Assembly: GCF_000420245.1 (NCBI RefSeq)
Contig: NZ_ATUO01000023.1
Location: 1 to 33,108, forward strand
Source of the DNA: Psychromonas hadalis ATCC BAA-638
Lineage (GTDB): Bacteria > Pseudomonadota > Gammaproteobacteria > Enterobacterales > Psychromonadaceae
DNA length: 33,108 nucleotides
Direction of reading: 5' to 3'
The notes under the pieces were generated by a model. It did no database searches. It had not been told where the DNA came from and saw nothing but the letters and a program-made list of their open reading frames with translations. The stretch's first letter is position 1, and each line of letters begins with the position of its first letter. This document shows, one piece after another, positions 9,327-17,764 of the stretch. A program made the translations under genes and the position numbers.

Positions 9327-10985
9327 TTAACTCAATAACTGTCGTAATAACAATCGTAATGCGGCGGGTTTTATCGGTTTATGTAATACTTTATAATTTC
9401 TAAACTCCCCCTCTTTAAACTTGTCAGGATCAACTTCACCTGTTAATAGCAACGAAGGAATACCCTGTTTCTGTTGTGCTATTTTGATCAGGTCAATACC
9501 ATTTTTATCACCCGGCAATCGGTAATCTGAGATCATCAATGCAAACTGTTTATTCTCTAATGCGTTAATGGCTTGTTCGCTATTCTCTGCACAATCAACT
9601 TTATATCCCCAATTTTCTAATAACATAGAGAGCGCACTTAGAATACTTGTATCATCATCAATTAAAAGGATATTTTCATTATTTTCTTGCGTGAGCTGTG
9701 CGGGTGGAATCACTTCTCTAGTCGCTAATCCTTTCGCTATTTGAATAGAAAAACAGCTACCGTTATCAGAGGTTTTTACCTTGATTTGTGAATTTAAAAG
9801 AGTGGCTTTACGTTGTGAGAGTGCTAACCCTAAACCCAATCCTTTGGCTTTATTGTGATTTGGGTTTTTAGGATAATAAAGCTCATCAAAGAGGGAATTA
9901 AGATGTTCATTATTAATGCGAGTGCCTTTATTCCAAACTTGAATATTGATTGTGTTTTGCAGATTACGTGCGCTTAATAAGATGGTGCCACCACGCTTTT
10001 GTGAACCGTGTAATAGAGCATTACTAAGCAGGTTATCAATGATCTCACTTAATAGTTTTGTGTCGGTATACAACACGGTATTGCCAAGGTGTAGTTTTAA
10101 TGTCATGCCTTGTGATGCTATTTTTTCATTTTGCTTTTTAATGACACTAGAAAGGCAGGTTGCTAATGGGATACTTTTTATCGTTACTTTTAGAGTGTTG
10201 GAATCGAGTGTTGCAAGTTCAAGCAGTGATGATAACCAACGATCTAATTGATTAGATGCACCCAGTAAGTTTTTCATCAAATCAACCGATTTTTCATCAT
10301 CAATCTGTTTTTCAAGTAGGTAGCTATATAACGCTAAGCTACTCAACGGTTGGCGAATATCATGAATAATATTGCTTAGATAGAGTGAATTTTTCTGATT
10401 AAGGGTAGGCCCTCGTATTGCTTTAACGGTGTTGCCTTTTGATGAGTAGGTATTATTTTTGATATGTGAGTAGAGAGTTAAAAAACCGAGTGTGAAGAGA
10501 AATAACAGGTTTAAAATAAATACTAACGTACTGGTATCTCCGACGACGGCGGTAAAAGTGTAACTCACAATGGCCACTAAATTATTGATAATTAACAGCT
10601 GAAAATTATAGGCGAGTATATACGCGTAAAAAAGAGGCAATAACAGGGTGAAATAGAGAAAGCTATTCTGTGAGGTTTCGGTTTCAAAATGACTATTAAT
10701 GGTAATAAACAGGGTCGTAAATAGGGTTAAAATTGGAATTAAGCGAATGCTTATTTTATCTTTTTCGGTAACCAAACAGTGAATCAGGTAAGCGCAAAGA
10801 AAAATAGCACTTAAAGGTAATATAAACGGCAGGTTAAATGCCGCTGGAGGCATAAAAAAACTATAACTTTGTAGTGTGCCGATAGAGTAGAAAAAAAGAA
10901 AAGCTGTCAGTATCACTATGTTGTAAACACGTAGTGATTGCCATCTTTTAAATAGGAACGCTTTGTTGGTTTGTATATTGCTCAT
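9327..10985 (-). CDS. Membrane hybrid sensor histidine kinase
   Basis: A 552-residue kinase. The N-terminal third holds about six membrane segments (roughly residues 20-40, 50-72, 80-97, 108-127, 130-148 and 153-172) with no large periplasmic domain, so it probably senses something in or near the membrane. The HisKA box is NIIHDIRQPLSSLALYSYLL with His208; the ATPase domain has the N-box DNLLSNALLHGS and the G-box KGLGLGLALSQRKA. A receiver domain ends the protein (about 430-552) with LLIDDDTSIL, Asp in LMISDYRLPG and Lys in VLHKPIKP. It has no HPt domain. The convergent NarL-type regulator next door is the natural candidate partner. The signal is unknown. Confidence 0.9.
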   Translation of the reverse strand: MSNIQTNKAFLFKRWQSLRVYNIVILTAFLFFYSIGTLQSYSFFMPPAAFNLPFILPLSAIFLCAYLIHCLVTEKDKISIRLIPILTLFTTLFITINSHFETETSQNSFLYFTLLLPLFYAYILAYNFQLLIINNLVAIVSYTFTAVVGDTSTLVFILNLLFLFTLGFLTLYSHIKNNTYSSKGNTVKAIRGPTLNQKNSLYLSNIIHDIRQPLSSLALYSYLLEKQIDDEKSVDLMKNLLGASNQLDRWLSSLLELATLDSNTLKVTIKSIPLATCLSSVIKKQNEKIASQGMTLKLHLGNTVLYTDTKLLSEIIDNLLSNALLHGSQKRGGTILLSARNLQNTINIQVWNKGTRINNEHLNSLFDELYYPKNPNHNKAKGLGLGLALSQRKATLLNSQIKVKTSDNGSCFSIQIAKGLATREVIPPAQLTQENNENILLIDDDTSILSALSMLLENWGYKVDCAENSEQAINALENKQFALMISDYRLPGDKNGIDLIKIAQQKQGIPSLLLTGEVDPDKFKEGEFRNYKVLHKPIKPAALRLLLRQLLS

Positions 10986-11058
10986 TGTATTAATTTATGT
11001 GTATGTCACTTGTTAAATATTGTAGCACTTTACATTTCAAAATAAGCAAAAAAAAGAC

Positions 11059-11084
11059 AAAAAAAAGCCTAACAACGTTAGACT
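11059..11084 (-). terminator. Strong leftward intrinsic terminator
   Basis: Read leftward, AGTCTAAC-GTT-GTTAGGCT forms an 8-bp stem in RNA (one G-U pair) followed by seven to eight T. The nearest leftward gene is aroQ, whose stop is about 265 bp earlier, so it either ends a long aroQ 3' UTR or ends a separate small transcript. Confidence 0.75.
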
Positions 11085-11346
11085 CGCCTGTAATATGTCT
11101 CTTATTATTACAAATTTTATAACAATCAAAATCCATTTGTTTGGCATCAAAAAGTGGGTTTACTCTAATGCCTTAATTCCTTAAGACAAGGTAAGAATGC
11201 CCTATTTAGATAATTTAAGTAACTACCTACCCGGGTAGTTTTTGGTGATTAAACGATAAAAATACCATTTTTCGTTCTTTAATATGAACGCCACCGTCTT
11301 CATTAACAATAAAACACGGTGTGGTTAGTGAGTTAGAAAGTGAAAG
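11085..11346. other. Gene-free stretch after aroQ
   Basis: No gene with a credible start and ribosome binding site is seen. It holds a perfect 12-bp palindrome CTACCCGGGTAG (11227-11238) inside a larger imperfect hairpin followed by T on the plus strand. One minus-strand frame reads open for about 35 codons from the aroQ stop but has no start codon. An unannotated small RNA running leftward to the terminator at 11059 is possible. Confidence 0.35.
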
Positions 11347-11790
11347 TTAATTCATTCGATCATAAATAGATTGCAGTGCCAATGAGTAACCTTTTACACC
11401 TAATCCACAAATAACACCGACAGCAACATCAGAAAGATAGGAGTGCTGACGAAAACTTTCACGTGCATGTACATTTGAGATATGCACCTCGATAAAAGGG
11501 ATCTTAACGCCAAGCAAGGCATCTCTTATCGCAACACTGGTATGGGTAAAGGCCGCTGGATTAATAATAATAAAGTCAATCTCATTCAATGAGGCATGAA
11601 TTTTTTCAATCAGCTCATATTCTCGGTTGCTTTGTAGGTGGGTTAATTTTATATCCATGCTTTTTGCTTCACTGCAAAGTGCATCAATAACATCATTAAG
11701 CGTTTGTTTACCGTAAATACCGGGCTCACGTTGACCCAGTAAGTTTAAATTTGGCCCATTTAACACTAATATATTTATTTTTTTTGACAT
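11347..11790 (-). CDS. aroQ: Type II 3-dehydroquinate dehydratase
   Basis: Removes water from 3-dehydroquinate in the shikimate pathway; forms a dodecamer in the cytosol. The 147 residues show [21 protein letters not shown] with catalytic Tyr26 and loop Arg21, the [16 protein letters not shown] segment, His103 in EVHISN and [21 protein letters not shown]. Odd: the usual QSNHEGEL stretch reads QSNREYEL (Arg56, Tyr58), so a normally well-kept His and Gly are replaced. The ribosome binding site AGGAG is buried in a hairpin directly before the start (11797-11823). It lacks the accB-accC partners often found with aroQ and instead follows acs. Confidence 0.95.
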   Translation of the reverse strand: MSKKINILVLNGPNLNLLGQREPGIYGKQTLNDVIDALCSEAKSMDIKLTHLQSNREYELIEKIHASLNEIDFIIINPAAFTHTSVAIRDALLGVKIPFIEVHISNVHARESFRQHSYLSDVAVGVICGLGVKGYSLALQSIYDRMN

Positions 11791-11823
11791 AAAAAAGACT
11801 CCTAAATAATATATTTAGAAGTC
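11791..11823 (-). promoter_or_regulatory. Hairpin plus T run overlapping the aroQ ribosome binding site
   Basis: On the minus strand GACTTCTAAAT pairs with ATTTAGGAGTC (11 bp including one G-U, 5-nt loop), followed by six T and then the aroQ ATG. The AGGAG that should bind the ribosome lies within the 3' arm. The shape is that of an intrinsic terminator, so it may end acs transcripts (stop 90 bp upstream) and also hold aroQ translation in check. Confidence 0.65.
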
Positions 11824-11860
11824 TATCTGCATGTTAATTAACTAGCCAGTTAATTAATTC

Positions 11861-11887
11861 GTGGACAGGACTTCAGTCCTGCTTTAG
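11861..11887 (-). repeat. Short REP-like palindrome between acs and aroQ
   Basis: CAGGACTTCAGTCCTG (11866-11881) is a 7-bp stem with a 2-nt loop, preceded by GTGGA. It matches the core of the REP family found elsewhere in the window and lies in the transcribed acs 3' region. Confidence 0.65.
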
Positions 11888-11913
11888 TGATGGCCTAAAT
11901 AACAAACTGCCGA

Positions 11914-13860
11914 TCACAGATCTGCATTCTCTTTGATAAGCTGATCAACCACGCTTGGATCTGCTAGTGTAGAAATATCACCTAACTGATCACTCTCACC
12001 GGTGGCAATTTTGCGCAAAATGCGACGCATAATTTTACCTGAACGTGTTTTAGGTAGCCCTTCCGCCCAATGTAAAATATCAGGGGTTGCGATAGGACCA
12101 ATCTCTTTACGCACCCACTGTTTAATCTCAGCATATAATTCAGGGGAAGGGTATTCACCTGAATTTAAGGTGACGTATGCGTAGATCCCTTGACCTTTAA
12201 TCTCATGGGGTACACCTACAACAGCCGCTTCGGCAACTTTAGGGTGAGAAACTAATGCACTTTCAATTTCAGCTGTACCCATACGATGGCCAGAAACATT
12301 CAGTACATCATCAACGCGCCCCGTTATCCAGTAGTAACCATCTTCATCACGACGTGCGCCATCACCTGTTGTATACATCCCTTTAAAAGTAGAGAAGTAA
12401 GTTTGCTCAAAGCGGTCATGATTATTAAACAGTGTACGCATCTGACCCGGCCAGCTATCAAGTATCACTAAGTTACCCGACGCAACACCTTCCAAAATAA
12501 CTCCTTCATTATCAACTAATGCAGGTTGCACACCAAAGAATGGACGTGTTGCAGAGCCCGGTTTAAGATCGGTTGCACCCGGTAATGGCGTAATTAAAAT
12601 ACCACCTGTCTCTGTTTGCCACCACGTATCAACGATAGGGCAAGACTTATTACCAATTTTATCGTAATACCATTCCCATGCTTCAGGATTGATAGGCTCA
12701 CCCACTGAGCCTAAAAGTCGTAATGATTTACGGGAAGTACCAGTAATCGCATCATCGCCTTTCGCCATTAATGCACGAATCGCAGTGGGTGCGGTATAAA
12801 GCAAGGTTACATTGTGCTTATCAACTATTTGGCTCATGCGCGCTGTGGTTGGATAATTGGGAACACCTTCAAATAAGAGGGTAGTTGCGCCATTGGCAAG
12901 TGGGCCATAAACTAAATAACTGTGACCGGTGATCCAGCCGACATCTGCAGTACACCAGTAAATATCGCCTTCTTGATAATCAAAGATATATTTGAAAGTC
13001 ATGGTTGCATAAACAAGATAACCCCCCGTAGTGTGTAAAACACCTTTTGGTGTACCTGTCGAGCCTGAAGTATAAAGAATAAATAGTGGATCTTCTGCAT
13101 TCATCGGCTCAGGTGGGCAGTCGACTGACTGTGCTTCAGTAATGTCAGTCCAATCTAAATCGCGGTTTTCATGCCAAGCTACATCGCCACCCGTGTTTTT
13201 AAATACAATCACTTTTTTAACACAATCAGTGCCGGGTTTTTCTAATGCTTCATCGACATTGGCTTTCAAAGGTACAACACGGCCACCGCGACGACCTTGA
13301 TCGGCAGTGATAACGATTTTTGATTGACTATCAACAATACGTCCTGCAATCGCCTCTGGTGAGAAACCCCCAAACACAATTGAATGCACCGCGCCAATAC
13401 GTGTACAAGCGAGCATTGCAATGGCCGCTTCTGGTGTCATCGGCATATATAAACAAACCACATCCCCTTTTTTCACATCTTGTGCTTTTAGTGCATTAGC
13501 GAATTTACAAACGCGCTGGTGCAATTCATTATAAGTGATGCGTTGATCTTGATCAGGTGAGTCACCCTCCCAAAGAATGGCAACCTGATCGCCTTTTGTG
13601 GCAAGGTGTCTGTCGATACAGTTAGCAGAAACATTCAGTTCGCCATCTTCAAACCATTTAATATTGATATGGCCGGGGTCATAAGAGGTGTTTTTCACTT
13701 TAGTATAAGGCTTCATCCAATCTACTATTTTACCTTTTTCACCCCAGAACGCATCAGGATCATCAATGGATGCTGCATATTCTGCTAGATATTGCTCATT
13801 CGTTAATAGGCTTTTTTCAGCAAGTTCAGCTGATACAGGATAAATATGACTTTCGCTCAT
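11914..13860 (-). CDS. acs: Acetyl-CoA synthetase (AMP-forming)
   Basis: Activates acetate to acetyl-CoA through acetyl-AMP, allowing growth on acetate and scavenging of excreted acetate. The 648 residues match the family (652 in E. coli). Visible are the N-terminal ACAS_N region, the phosphate-binding loop [16 protein letters not shown], the adenylate motif [23 protein letters not shown] and the C-terminal catalytic Lys in [16 protein letters not shown], which in this family is switched off by lysine acetylation. No deacetylase or acetyltransferase gene lies next to it. About 380 bp lies upstream before the divergent pilX-like gene. Confidence 0.98.
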   Translation of the reverse strand: MSESHIYPVSAELAEKSLLTNEQYLAEYAASIDDPDAFWGEKGKIVDWMKPYTKVKNTSYDPGHINIKWFEDGELNVSANCIDRHLATKGDQVAILWEGDSPDQDQRITYNELHQRVCKFANALKAQDVKKGDVVCLYMPMTPEAAIAMLACTRIGAVHSIVFGGFSPEAIAGRIVDSQSKIVITADQGRRGGRVVPLKANVDEALEKPGTDCVKKVIVFKNTGGDVAWHENRDLDWTDITEAQSVDCPPEPMNAEDPLFILYTSGSTGTPKGVLHTTGGYLVYATMTFKYIFDYQEGDIYWCTADVGWITGHSYLVYGPLANGATTLLFEGVPNYPTTARMSQIVDKHNVTLLYTAPTAIRALMAKGDDAITGTSRKSLRLLGSVGEPINPEAWEWYYDKIGNKSCPIVDTWWQTETGGILITPLPGATDLKPGSATRPFFGVQPALVDNEGVILEGVASGNLVILDSWPGQMRTLFNNHDRFEQTYFSTFKGMYTTGDGARRDEDGYYWITGRVDDVLNVSGHRMGTAEIESALVSHPKVAEAAVVGVPHEIKGQGIYAYVTLNSGEYPSPELYAEIKQWVRKEIGPIATPDILHWAEGLPKTRSGKIMRRILRKIATGESDQLGDISTLADPSVVDQLIKENADL

Positions 13861-14240
13861 TCTTAAACTCCAATGGTTAACTAGACAAGCACTTTTTAAA
13901 TATCAATGCTTGAAATTGTCTGATATTTCTACGTACAGTCTAAAACAGCAACAAAAAATAAATTGTGAACTGGCTAGAGCTTGTTAAACAAATGTTAAGC
14001 CGTTGTGTACCTAAAATTGTTTTTGGGATCAATATCAATAAAAACAGCTATCTAGAAACCACCTCTAAACAATCATACTTTTATCTTATGTTGGTTAGTT
14101 TACTTTTAGATTTTGTTTCCTAAGCTTAATATTGGGAGTTAGTTTTCGGAAGTAAGACTTTAGTCTTACTTTTTTTTACTTGGACTTTTTTGATAAAAAT
14201 TAATATAACCACTGTTATTTTAAGTGTCTGGAAGCTTTAA
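13861..14240. other. Divergent intergenic region between acs and pilX-like gene
   Basis: It presumably holds promoters for acs (leftward) and the minor pilin genes (rightward). A half CRP-like site TGTGA occurs near 13964, but no full site is convincing. The only clear structure is the REP-like hairpin with T run at 14150-14178. No coding sequence is seen. Confidence 0.5.
14150..14178 (+). terminator. REP-derived hairpin with T run
   Basis: AAGTAAGACT pairs perfectly with AGTCTTACTT (14150-14171), preceded by CGG as in the GGAAGT-type repeats, and followed by a run of T to 14177. It is built like a rightward intrinsic terminator about 85 bp before the pilX-like start. No rightward gene lies immediately upstream, so it may shield the pilus genes from read-through or act as a leader structure. 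Confidence 0.6.
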
Positions 14241-14261
14241 ATGACTTGCTCGGAGTCGATT

Positions 14262-15746
14262 ATGTTATCTAAAAATAGAACGTTTAAAAAAACACCTTTC
14301 AATAAAATAAGAAAACAGCAAGGTTTTGCGGTATTAACCACTGCCGTTCTTCTCAGCCTAGCTGGTATTATTTTTACCACCAACATGGCCTCTTCGCAAT
14401 TAGTTGATAATCAGATTATTGGTAACTATTACCGCAATAATGAAGCCTTTGCGAATGCTGAGTCGGGGATTAATTTTGTGTTGAGTCAGTTGGATGATGA
14501 TATTTTAATCGAGGCTTTATTAACCAGTTTACCCTATTCTCATTCAGAGCCTACACATCATTACACTGTTGAAGTAAATAAAATCCATTCAAGTAAACTT
14601 GAGATTATCTCCTATGGAACATCTGTGGACACCACTGCTAGACGTCAGATTCAACTACAAATCGATTTTTATAATAGCTTTCCTATCCCTGATACACCTA
14701 TTGGGGCAAACGGAAAATTAAACTTTTCAAAATTCAATTTGGGCGATCCTAATTGTAAAGGGCTTGATCCTAGAGATTGCCTCACAAACGGTAATACAGC
14801 AGAGAAAGTTATTGAAAGCAACCCTAGTCTTGTCGGTAAAATGGAGGGAAATTGTGCGGGTATTGTTAATGATCCTAATGATCCTAATGATCCATTTAAT
14901 AAAAACAGTATCGATTTAAGTGGTATTTCATACGAGGGAAATGACTCTGCCTCTGATGATAAGTATGTGGTAGATAATGGAGGGAATTGGCAATCAAACA
15001 TAAAATCAGGCTCAGAGATTTTTGGTGTTAATGCTATTTTCTTTAAAGGAGCAACATCCCCTGATCCAACGCCTAATTCCTTATTTGAAGCGACTTACGG
15101 TATTGAGTTTAATGAAGCTAATATAGCAAAAATTAAACAATATGCTGTTGAGATTGATGGTGCGTTTTGTGCTGATCAGCTGCAAGATATTGGTGATGAA
15201 GAAGATGTTATCTTTATTACTGGCGATTGCATTATTGGTATTGGTGCAGTGGGCGTTGAGCAATCATCAGGATCTGAAAACAAGTTATTTACAATTGGCT
15301 CTGTAGATCACCCTAAGTTGGTTTTCATTGAAGGGGGGACCATTAAGGTTGGTAATGATAATGCTAATGCAGGCGCTAAAGTGGTAGGTATGTTGCATAT
15401 GTTACCTGGAACTACGCATGACCTTGTGGATGATGAAGGGGAATTAATCGATTGGGATGGTAATCGATTAGCTGAGGGAGAAGATCCATTACAGCAAGAT
15501 GATTTACTGTCGATTAATATGGGGGGAATAACCGTTGATGGCGCTTTATTAAGTGAATATAAATGCACCTATAGTGGCAGTACAGTTGAAAACCAAGATG
15601 AGAGAAGTAATGGGCAAACTAATGTCAAAGAACACTTTTCTGCAACCTACGATAAAACCATTTTAGGTGCGCTATATTCCCAAATGGGCCTTGGTTCTGA
15701 TGGTAGCCGCTACAAATTATCGAGTGGAACATGGAGGGATTTCTAA
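14262..15746 (+). CDS. PilX-like type IV pilus assembly protein
   Basis: About 494 residues. The N terminus has a basic stretch and then QQGFAVLTTAVLLSLAGIIF, a prepilin-type membrane helix of the PilX_N kind, followed by NNEAFANAESGINFVLSQL, the usual PilX continuation. Unlike PilV or PilA, position 5 after the Gly is Thr, not Glu. The remaining 400 residues, with an NDPNDPNDP microrepeat and several Cys, form a large extracellular part; the C-terminal GTWRDF is like other PilX proteins, though classic PilX is much shorter. The start was placed at 14262 because GGAG lies 7 bases upstream; an ATG at 14241 with GGAAG is an alternative. The stop overlaps the start of the PilV-like gene. Confidence 0.75.
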   Translation: MLSKNRTFKKTPFNKIRKQQGFAVLTTAVLLSLAGIIFTTNMASSQLVDNQIIGNYYRNNEAFANAESGINFVLSQLDDDILIEALLTSLPYSHSEPTHHYTVEVNKIHSSKLEIISYGTSVDTTARRQIQLQIDFYNSFPIPDTPIGANGKLNFSKFNLGDPNCKGLDPRDCLTNGNTAEKVIESNPSLVGKMEGNCAGIVNDPNDPNDPFNKNSIDLSGISYEGNDSASDDKYVVDNGGNWQSNIKSGSEIFGVNAIFFKGATSPDPTPNSLFEATYGIEFNEANIAKIKQYAVEIDGAFCADQLQDIGDEEDVIFITGDCIIGIGAVGVEQSSGSENKLFTIGSVDHPKLVFIEGGTIKVGNDNANAGAKVVGMLHMLPGTTHDLVDDEGELIDWDGNRLAEGEDPLQQDDLLSINMGGITVDGALLSEYKCTYSGSTVENQDERSNGQTNVKEHFSATYDKTILGALYSQMGLGSDGSRYKLSSGTWRDF

Positions 15747-16459
15747 TGGTGAATAAAAATGGGTTTTCATTAGTGGAGATATTAGTTTCTCTGTTTGTAG
15801 TGAGCCTTGTAGCTGTGAATATATCAGGCTTGCAAAAAATGGTTGGGGATCAAAATCGTGACAATTTTTCTCATACTGCGGTAGTGAAGCTTGCAACAGG
15901 AAAATTTGAAGAAATAATGAAATTAAAAACGATTGCAGAGGTTGATCTACTTACAGGTCTTACGCCTGCTAGTGTGTTAATTAGTAATACTGTGTTTGAT
16001 TTGGACTGGACTGTAACGAATGTTGCTGGTGCTGGTGGTGATATTCGCAATGTTAAACTAAAGGTGAGTTGGAAAGATTCATCGTGGAGAAATACGAGTG
16101 ATGCGAAACAAACTTTTACCTACTCAGAACAGGTTTCATTGGCTATGTTACTTAAAGGTGCTGGTGGAGGAACAGGCGAGGAATGGGGTTATACTATTCC
16201 TAATCTATTAAATACCAATAAAGTGGGTTATTTTGAAGCCAATATGGGCTACAAAAGAGGTGCATATGTTATTTATAATAGCCAACTTTTCCATTCAACA
16301 TCTGTGCATTCGGTTGGTAACGGAGGAAATGATCCGCGAGATTTAGATCCGCCAATTAGTTATGAGGGTGAAAGCGGTAGTCGCATAGCGACCGTCTCTG
16401 ATGGCTGGGAAAACCTAGGTCGTATCGACAACGCTGATTTAGTCTCCCTATTTCAATGA
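15746..16459 (+). CDS. PilV-like minor pilin with unusual C-terminal domain
   Basis: A 237-residue prepilin: MVNKNGFSLVEILVSLFVV has a short leader cleaved after Gly6, Phe at +1 and the conserved Glu5 of type IV pilins. The start at 15746 overlaps the previous stop (TAATG) and has GGAGGG 7 bases upstream, so the two genes are translationally coupled. The middle is a pilin-like beta domain. After a glycine-rich linker (GAGGGTGEEWGY) the last 80 residues have GYKRGAYVIYNSQLFHS and DGWENLG, which resemble the pattern of small carbohydrate-binding modules (CBM5/12 type). That resemblance is inferred by eye only. PilW, PilE and FimT are absent next to it. Confidence 0.75.
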   Translation: MVNKNGFSLVEILVSLFVVSLVAVNISGLQKMVGDQNRDNFSHTAVVKLATGKFEEIMKLKTIAEVDLLTGLTPASVLISNTVFDLDWTVTNVAGAGGDIRNVKLKVSWKDSSWRNTSDAKQTFTYSEQVSLAMLLKGAGGGTGEEWGYTIPNLLNTNKVGYFEANMGYKRGAYVIYNSQLFHSTSVHSVGNGGNDPRDLDPPISYEGESGSRIATVSDGWENLGRIDNADLVSLFQ

Positions 16460-16479
16460 TGAGATAAAAAAGTAAAGCA

Positions 16480-16530
16480 CTTGCTATTGATATATTATGG
16501 TTATTCTATTCATAACATATCAATAGCAAG
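16480..16530 (+). repeat. Long perfect inverted repeat before the DinB-like gene
   Basis: CTTGCTATTGATAT (16480-16493) and ATATCAATAGCAAG (16517-16530) are perfect 14-bp inverted arms. The interior adds TTATG/CATAA after one mismatch, leaving an 11-nt loop. There is no T run. The right arm touches the likely ribosome binding site AAGAG (16528-16532) of the next gene. Confidence 0.8.
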
Positions 16531-16541
16531 AGATGTTTTTC

Positions 16542-17054
16542 ATGATCCACAGCCAAATCAACATATTAAAACAAGCCCAAAGTTATCTGTGCTCTGTCAC
16601 TGCCTCGCAATACAATGAAATAGTTAAACCTCTGTTCATCAGCTCTGCAGGCGCGCATATACGTCATATTTTAGATCACTACCGTGCGATTATAACTGGC
16701 TTAGAAGCGGGCTTGATTGATTATGATAAACGTAGTCGTGGTGGCTGTGTCGAAACGGATATTGATGAGGCTTTAACACTGATTACTCAGATAGAAAAAT
16801 TTCTGTTATCACTTTCTCCAACACAGCTACAGCAAACCCTACAACTTTCAACCGAGGTTTGTGTTGAGAGAAAACAGGTAGAGGTAGTAGGAACAACACT
16901 TGCTCGAGAGCTTGTTTTTGTTGGTAGTCATGCGATTCACCATTATGCAATGATTGAGCAGATTTCAAAAGCGCAAAAGTTAGCCACGCCTGAGCAGTTT
17001 GGCATTGCACCTGCAACGGCTACTTTTTTGCGTAATGAGGCAAGGGTAAGTTAA
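16542..17054 (+). CDS. DinB-like metal-binding four-helix protein
   Basis: A 170-residue helical protein resembling the DinB/YfiT superfamily of small metal-binding proteins. The likely ligand histidines are in AHIRHILDHY (N-terminal helix) and SHAIHHYAMIE (about residue 130). The enzyme activity is unknown; related proteins use the metal for thiol-linked chemistry. The start at 16542 has AAGAG 9 bases upstream; an ATG at 16533 adds three residues but sits too close to it. The stop TAA overlaps the ATG of the NRDE gene (TAATG), so the pair is an operon. It is not clearly linked to the pilus genes before it, from which a large hairpin separates it. Confidence 0.75.
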   Translation: MIHSQINILKQAQSYLCSVTASQYNEIVKPLFISSAGAHIRHILDHYRAIITGLEAGLIDYDKRSRGGCVETDIDEALTLITQIEKFLLSLSPTQLQQTLQLSTEVCVERKQVEVVGTTLARELVFVGSHAIHHYAMIEQISKAQKLATPEQFGIAPATATFLRNEARVS

Positions 17055-17764
17055 TGTGTACACTAACTTATCGTTTAACGGAAATAGGTTATGAACTGTT
17101 TTTTAATCGTGATGAGCAGCATAGTCGAAGCCAAGCTCACGCACCTAAAATGGATAAACAGTTAAATGCACTCTACCCGATTGACCCACTCGGTAAAGGT
17201 ACTTGGATTGCGGTGCATCAAAGTGGTTTATCGTTAGCGTTACTAAATTATTACCAAGCACAAAAAAATAGGGTAAGTGGTAAGTTTAAAAGCCGTGGTG
17301 AAATTATATTAAAACTGCTAGAAAAAGCACCCAATGTGATAACCGTTTTAAAAACGATGCCACTTCACATTTATCAACCTTTTCAACTATGTCTATTTCC
17401 CTCGGATTTAACGCTATCAAATCAAAAGCCACGTTATTTTCAATGGGATGGTATTCATCTGACTGAATCTGAAAAAACACTCCCTATTACCTCCTCGGGT
17501 GTTGATTACCCACAAGTTTATCAAGCACGTAAAATCACCTTTAAACAGATGGTTGATGCTAATAATCCCACCAGTAAACAGCTATTAAATTACCACCAAT
17601 CACAACAGCAAGAGGGTAAACTGTCAGTGAAAATGTCACGCTCAGATGCGCAAACGGTAAGTTTAAGTTGCATCTGCGTGAGCGAGACTGTGGAATTTAG
17701 ATATATTGATTATTTAGATAAACAGCGTTATTTAGTTTCATTCCATACCAATTTCACTAATTGA
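17054..17764 (+). CDS. NRDE / TANGO2 family protein
   Basis: A 236-residue protein beginning MCTLTYRLTEIGYELFFNRD, with Cys2 at the N terminus and the NRDE motif after it. This is the mark of the TANGO2/NRDE family, which resembles Ntn hydrolases in having an exposed N-terminal Cys; its cellular job is not settled. It also shows GTWIAVHQSGLSLALLNYY, typical of the family. It is coupled to the DinB-like gene by a 1-base overlap. The last few codons (HTNFTN and stop) lie within the left end of the MITE-like element 17745-17905, so the natural C terminus may have been altered by that insertion. Confidence 0.85.
   Translation: MCTLTYRLTEIGYELFFNRDEQHSRSQAHAPKMDKQLNALYPIDPLGKGTWIAVHQSGLSLALLNYYQAQKNRVSGKFKSRGEIILKLLEKAPNVITVLKTMPLHIYQPFQLCLFPSDLTLSNQKPRYFQWDGIHLTESEKTLPITSSGVDYPQVYQARKITFKQMVDANNPTSKQLLNYHQSQQQEGKLSVKMSRSDAQTVSLSCICVSETVEFRYIDYLDKQRYLVSFHTNFTN

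Noticed and set aside
11218-11340. Minus-strand open stretches after aroQ (about 35 codons without a start, and a 26-codon ATG frame)
   Set aside because: The longer lacks a start codon, the shorter lacks a ribosome binding site, and neither resembles a known protein.
8590-13860. Assignment of the two-component pair as CrbS/CrbR
   Set aside because: The kinase is 552 residues with six membrane segments and lacks the solute-symporter domain that defines CrbS. Kept only as a loose comparison.
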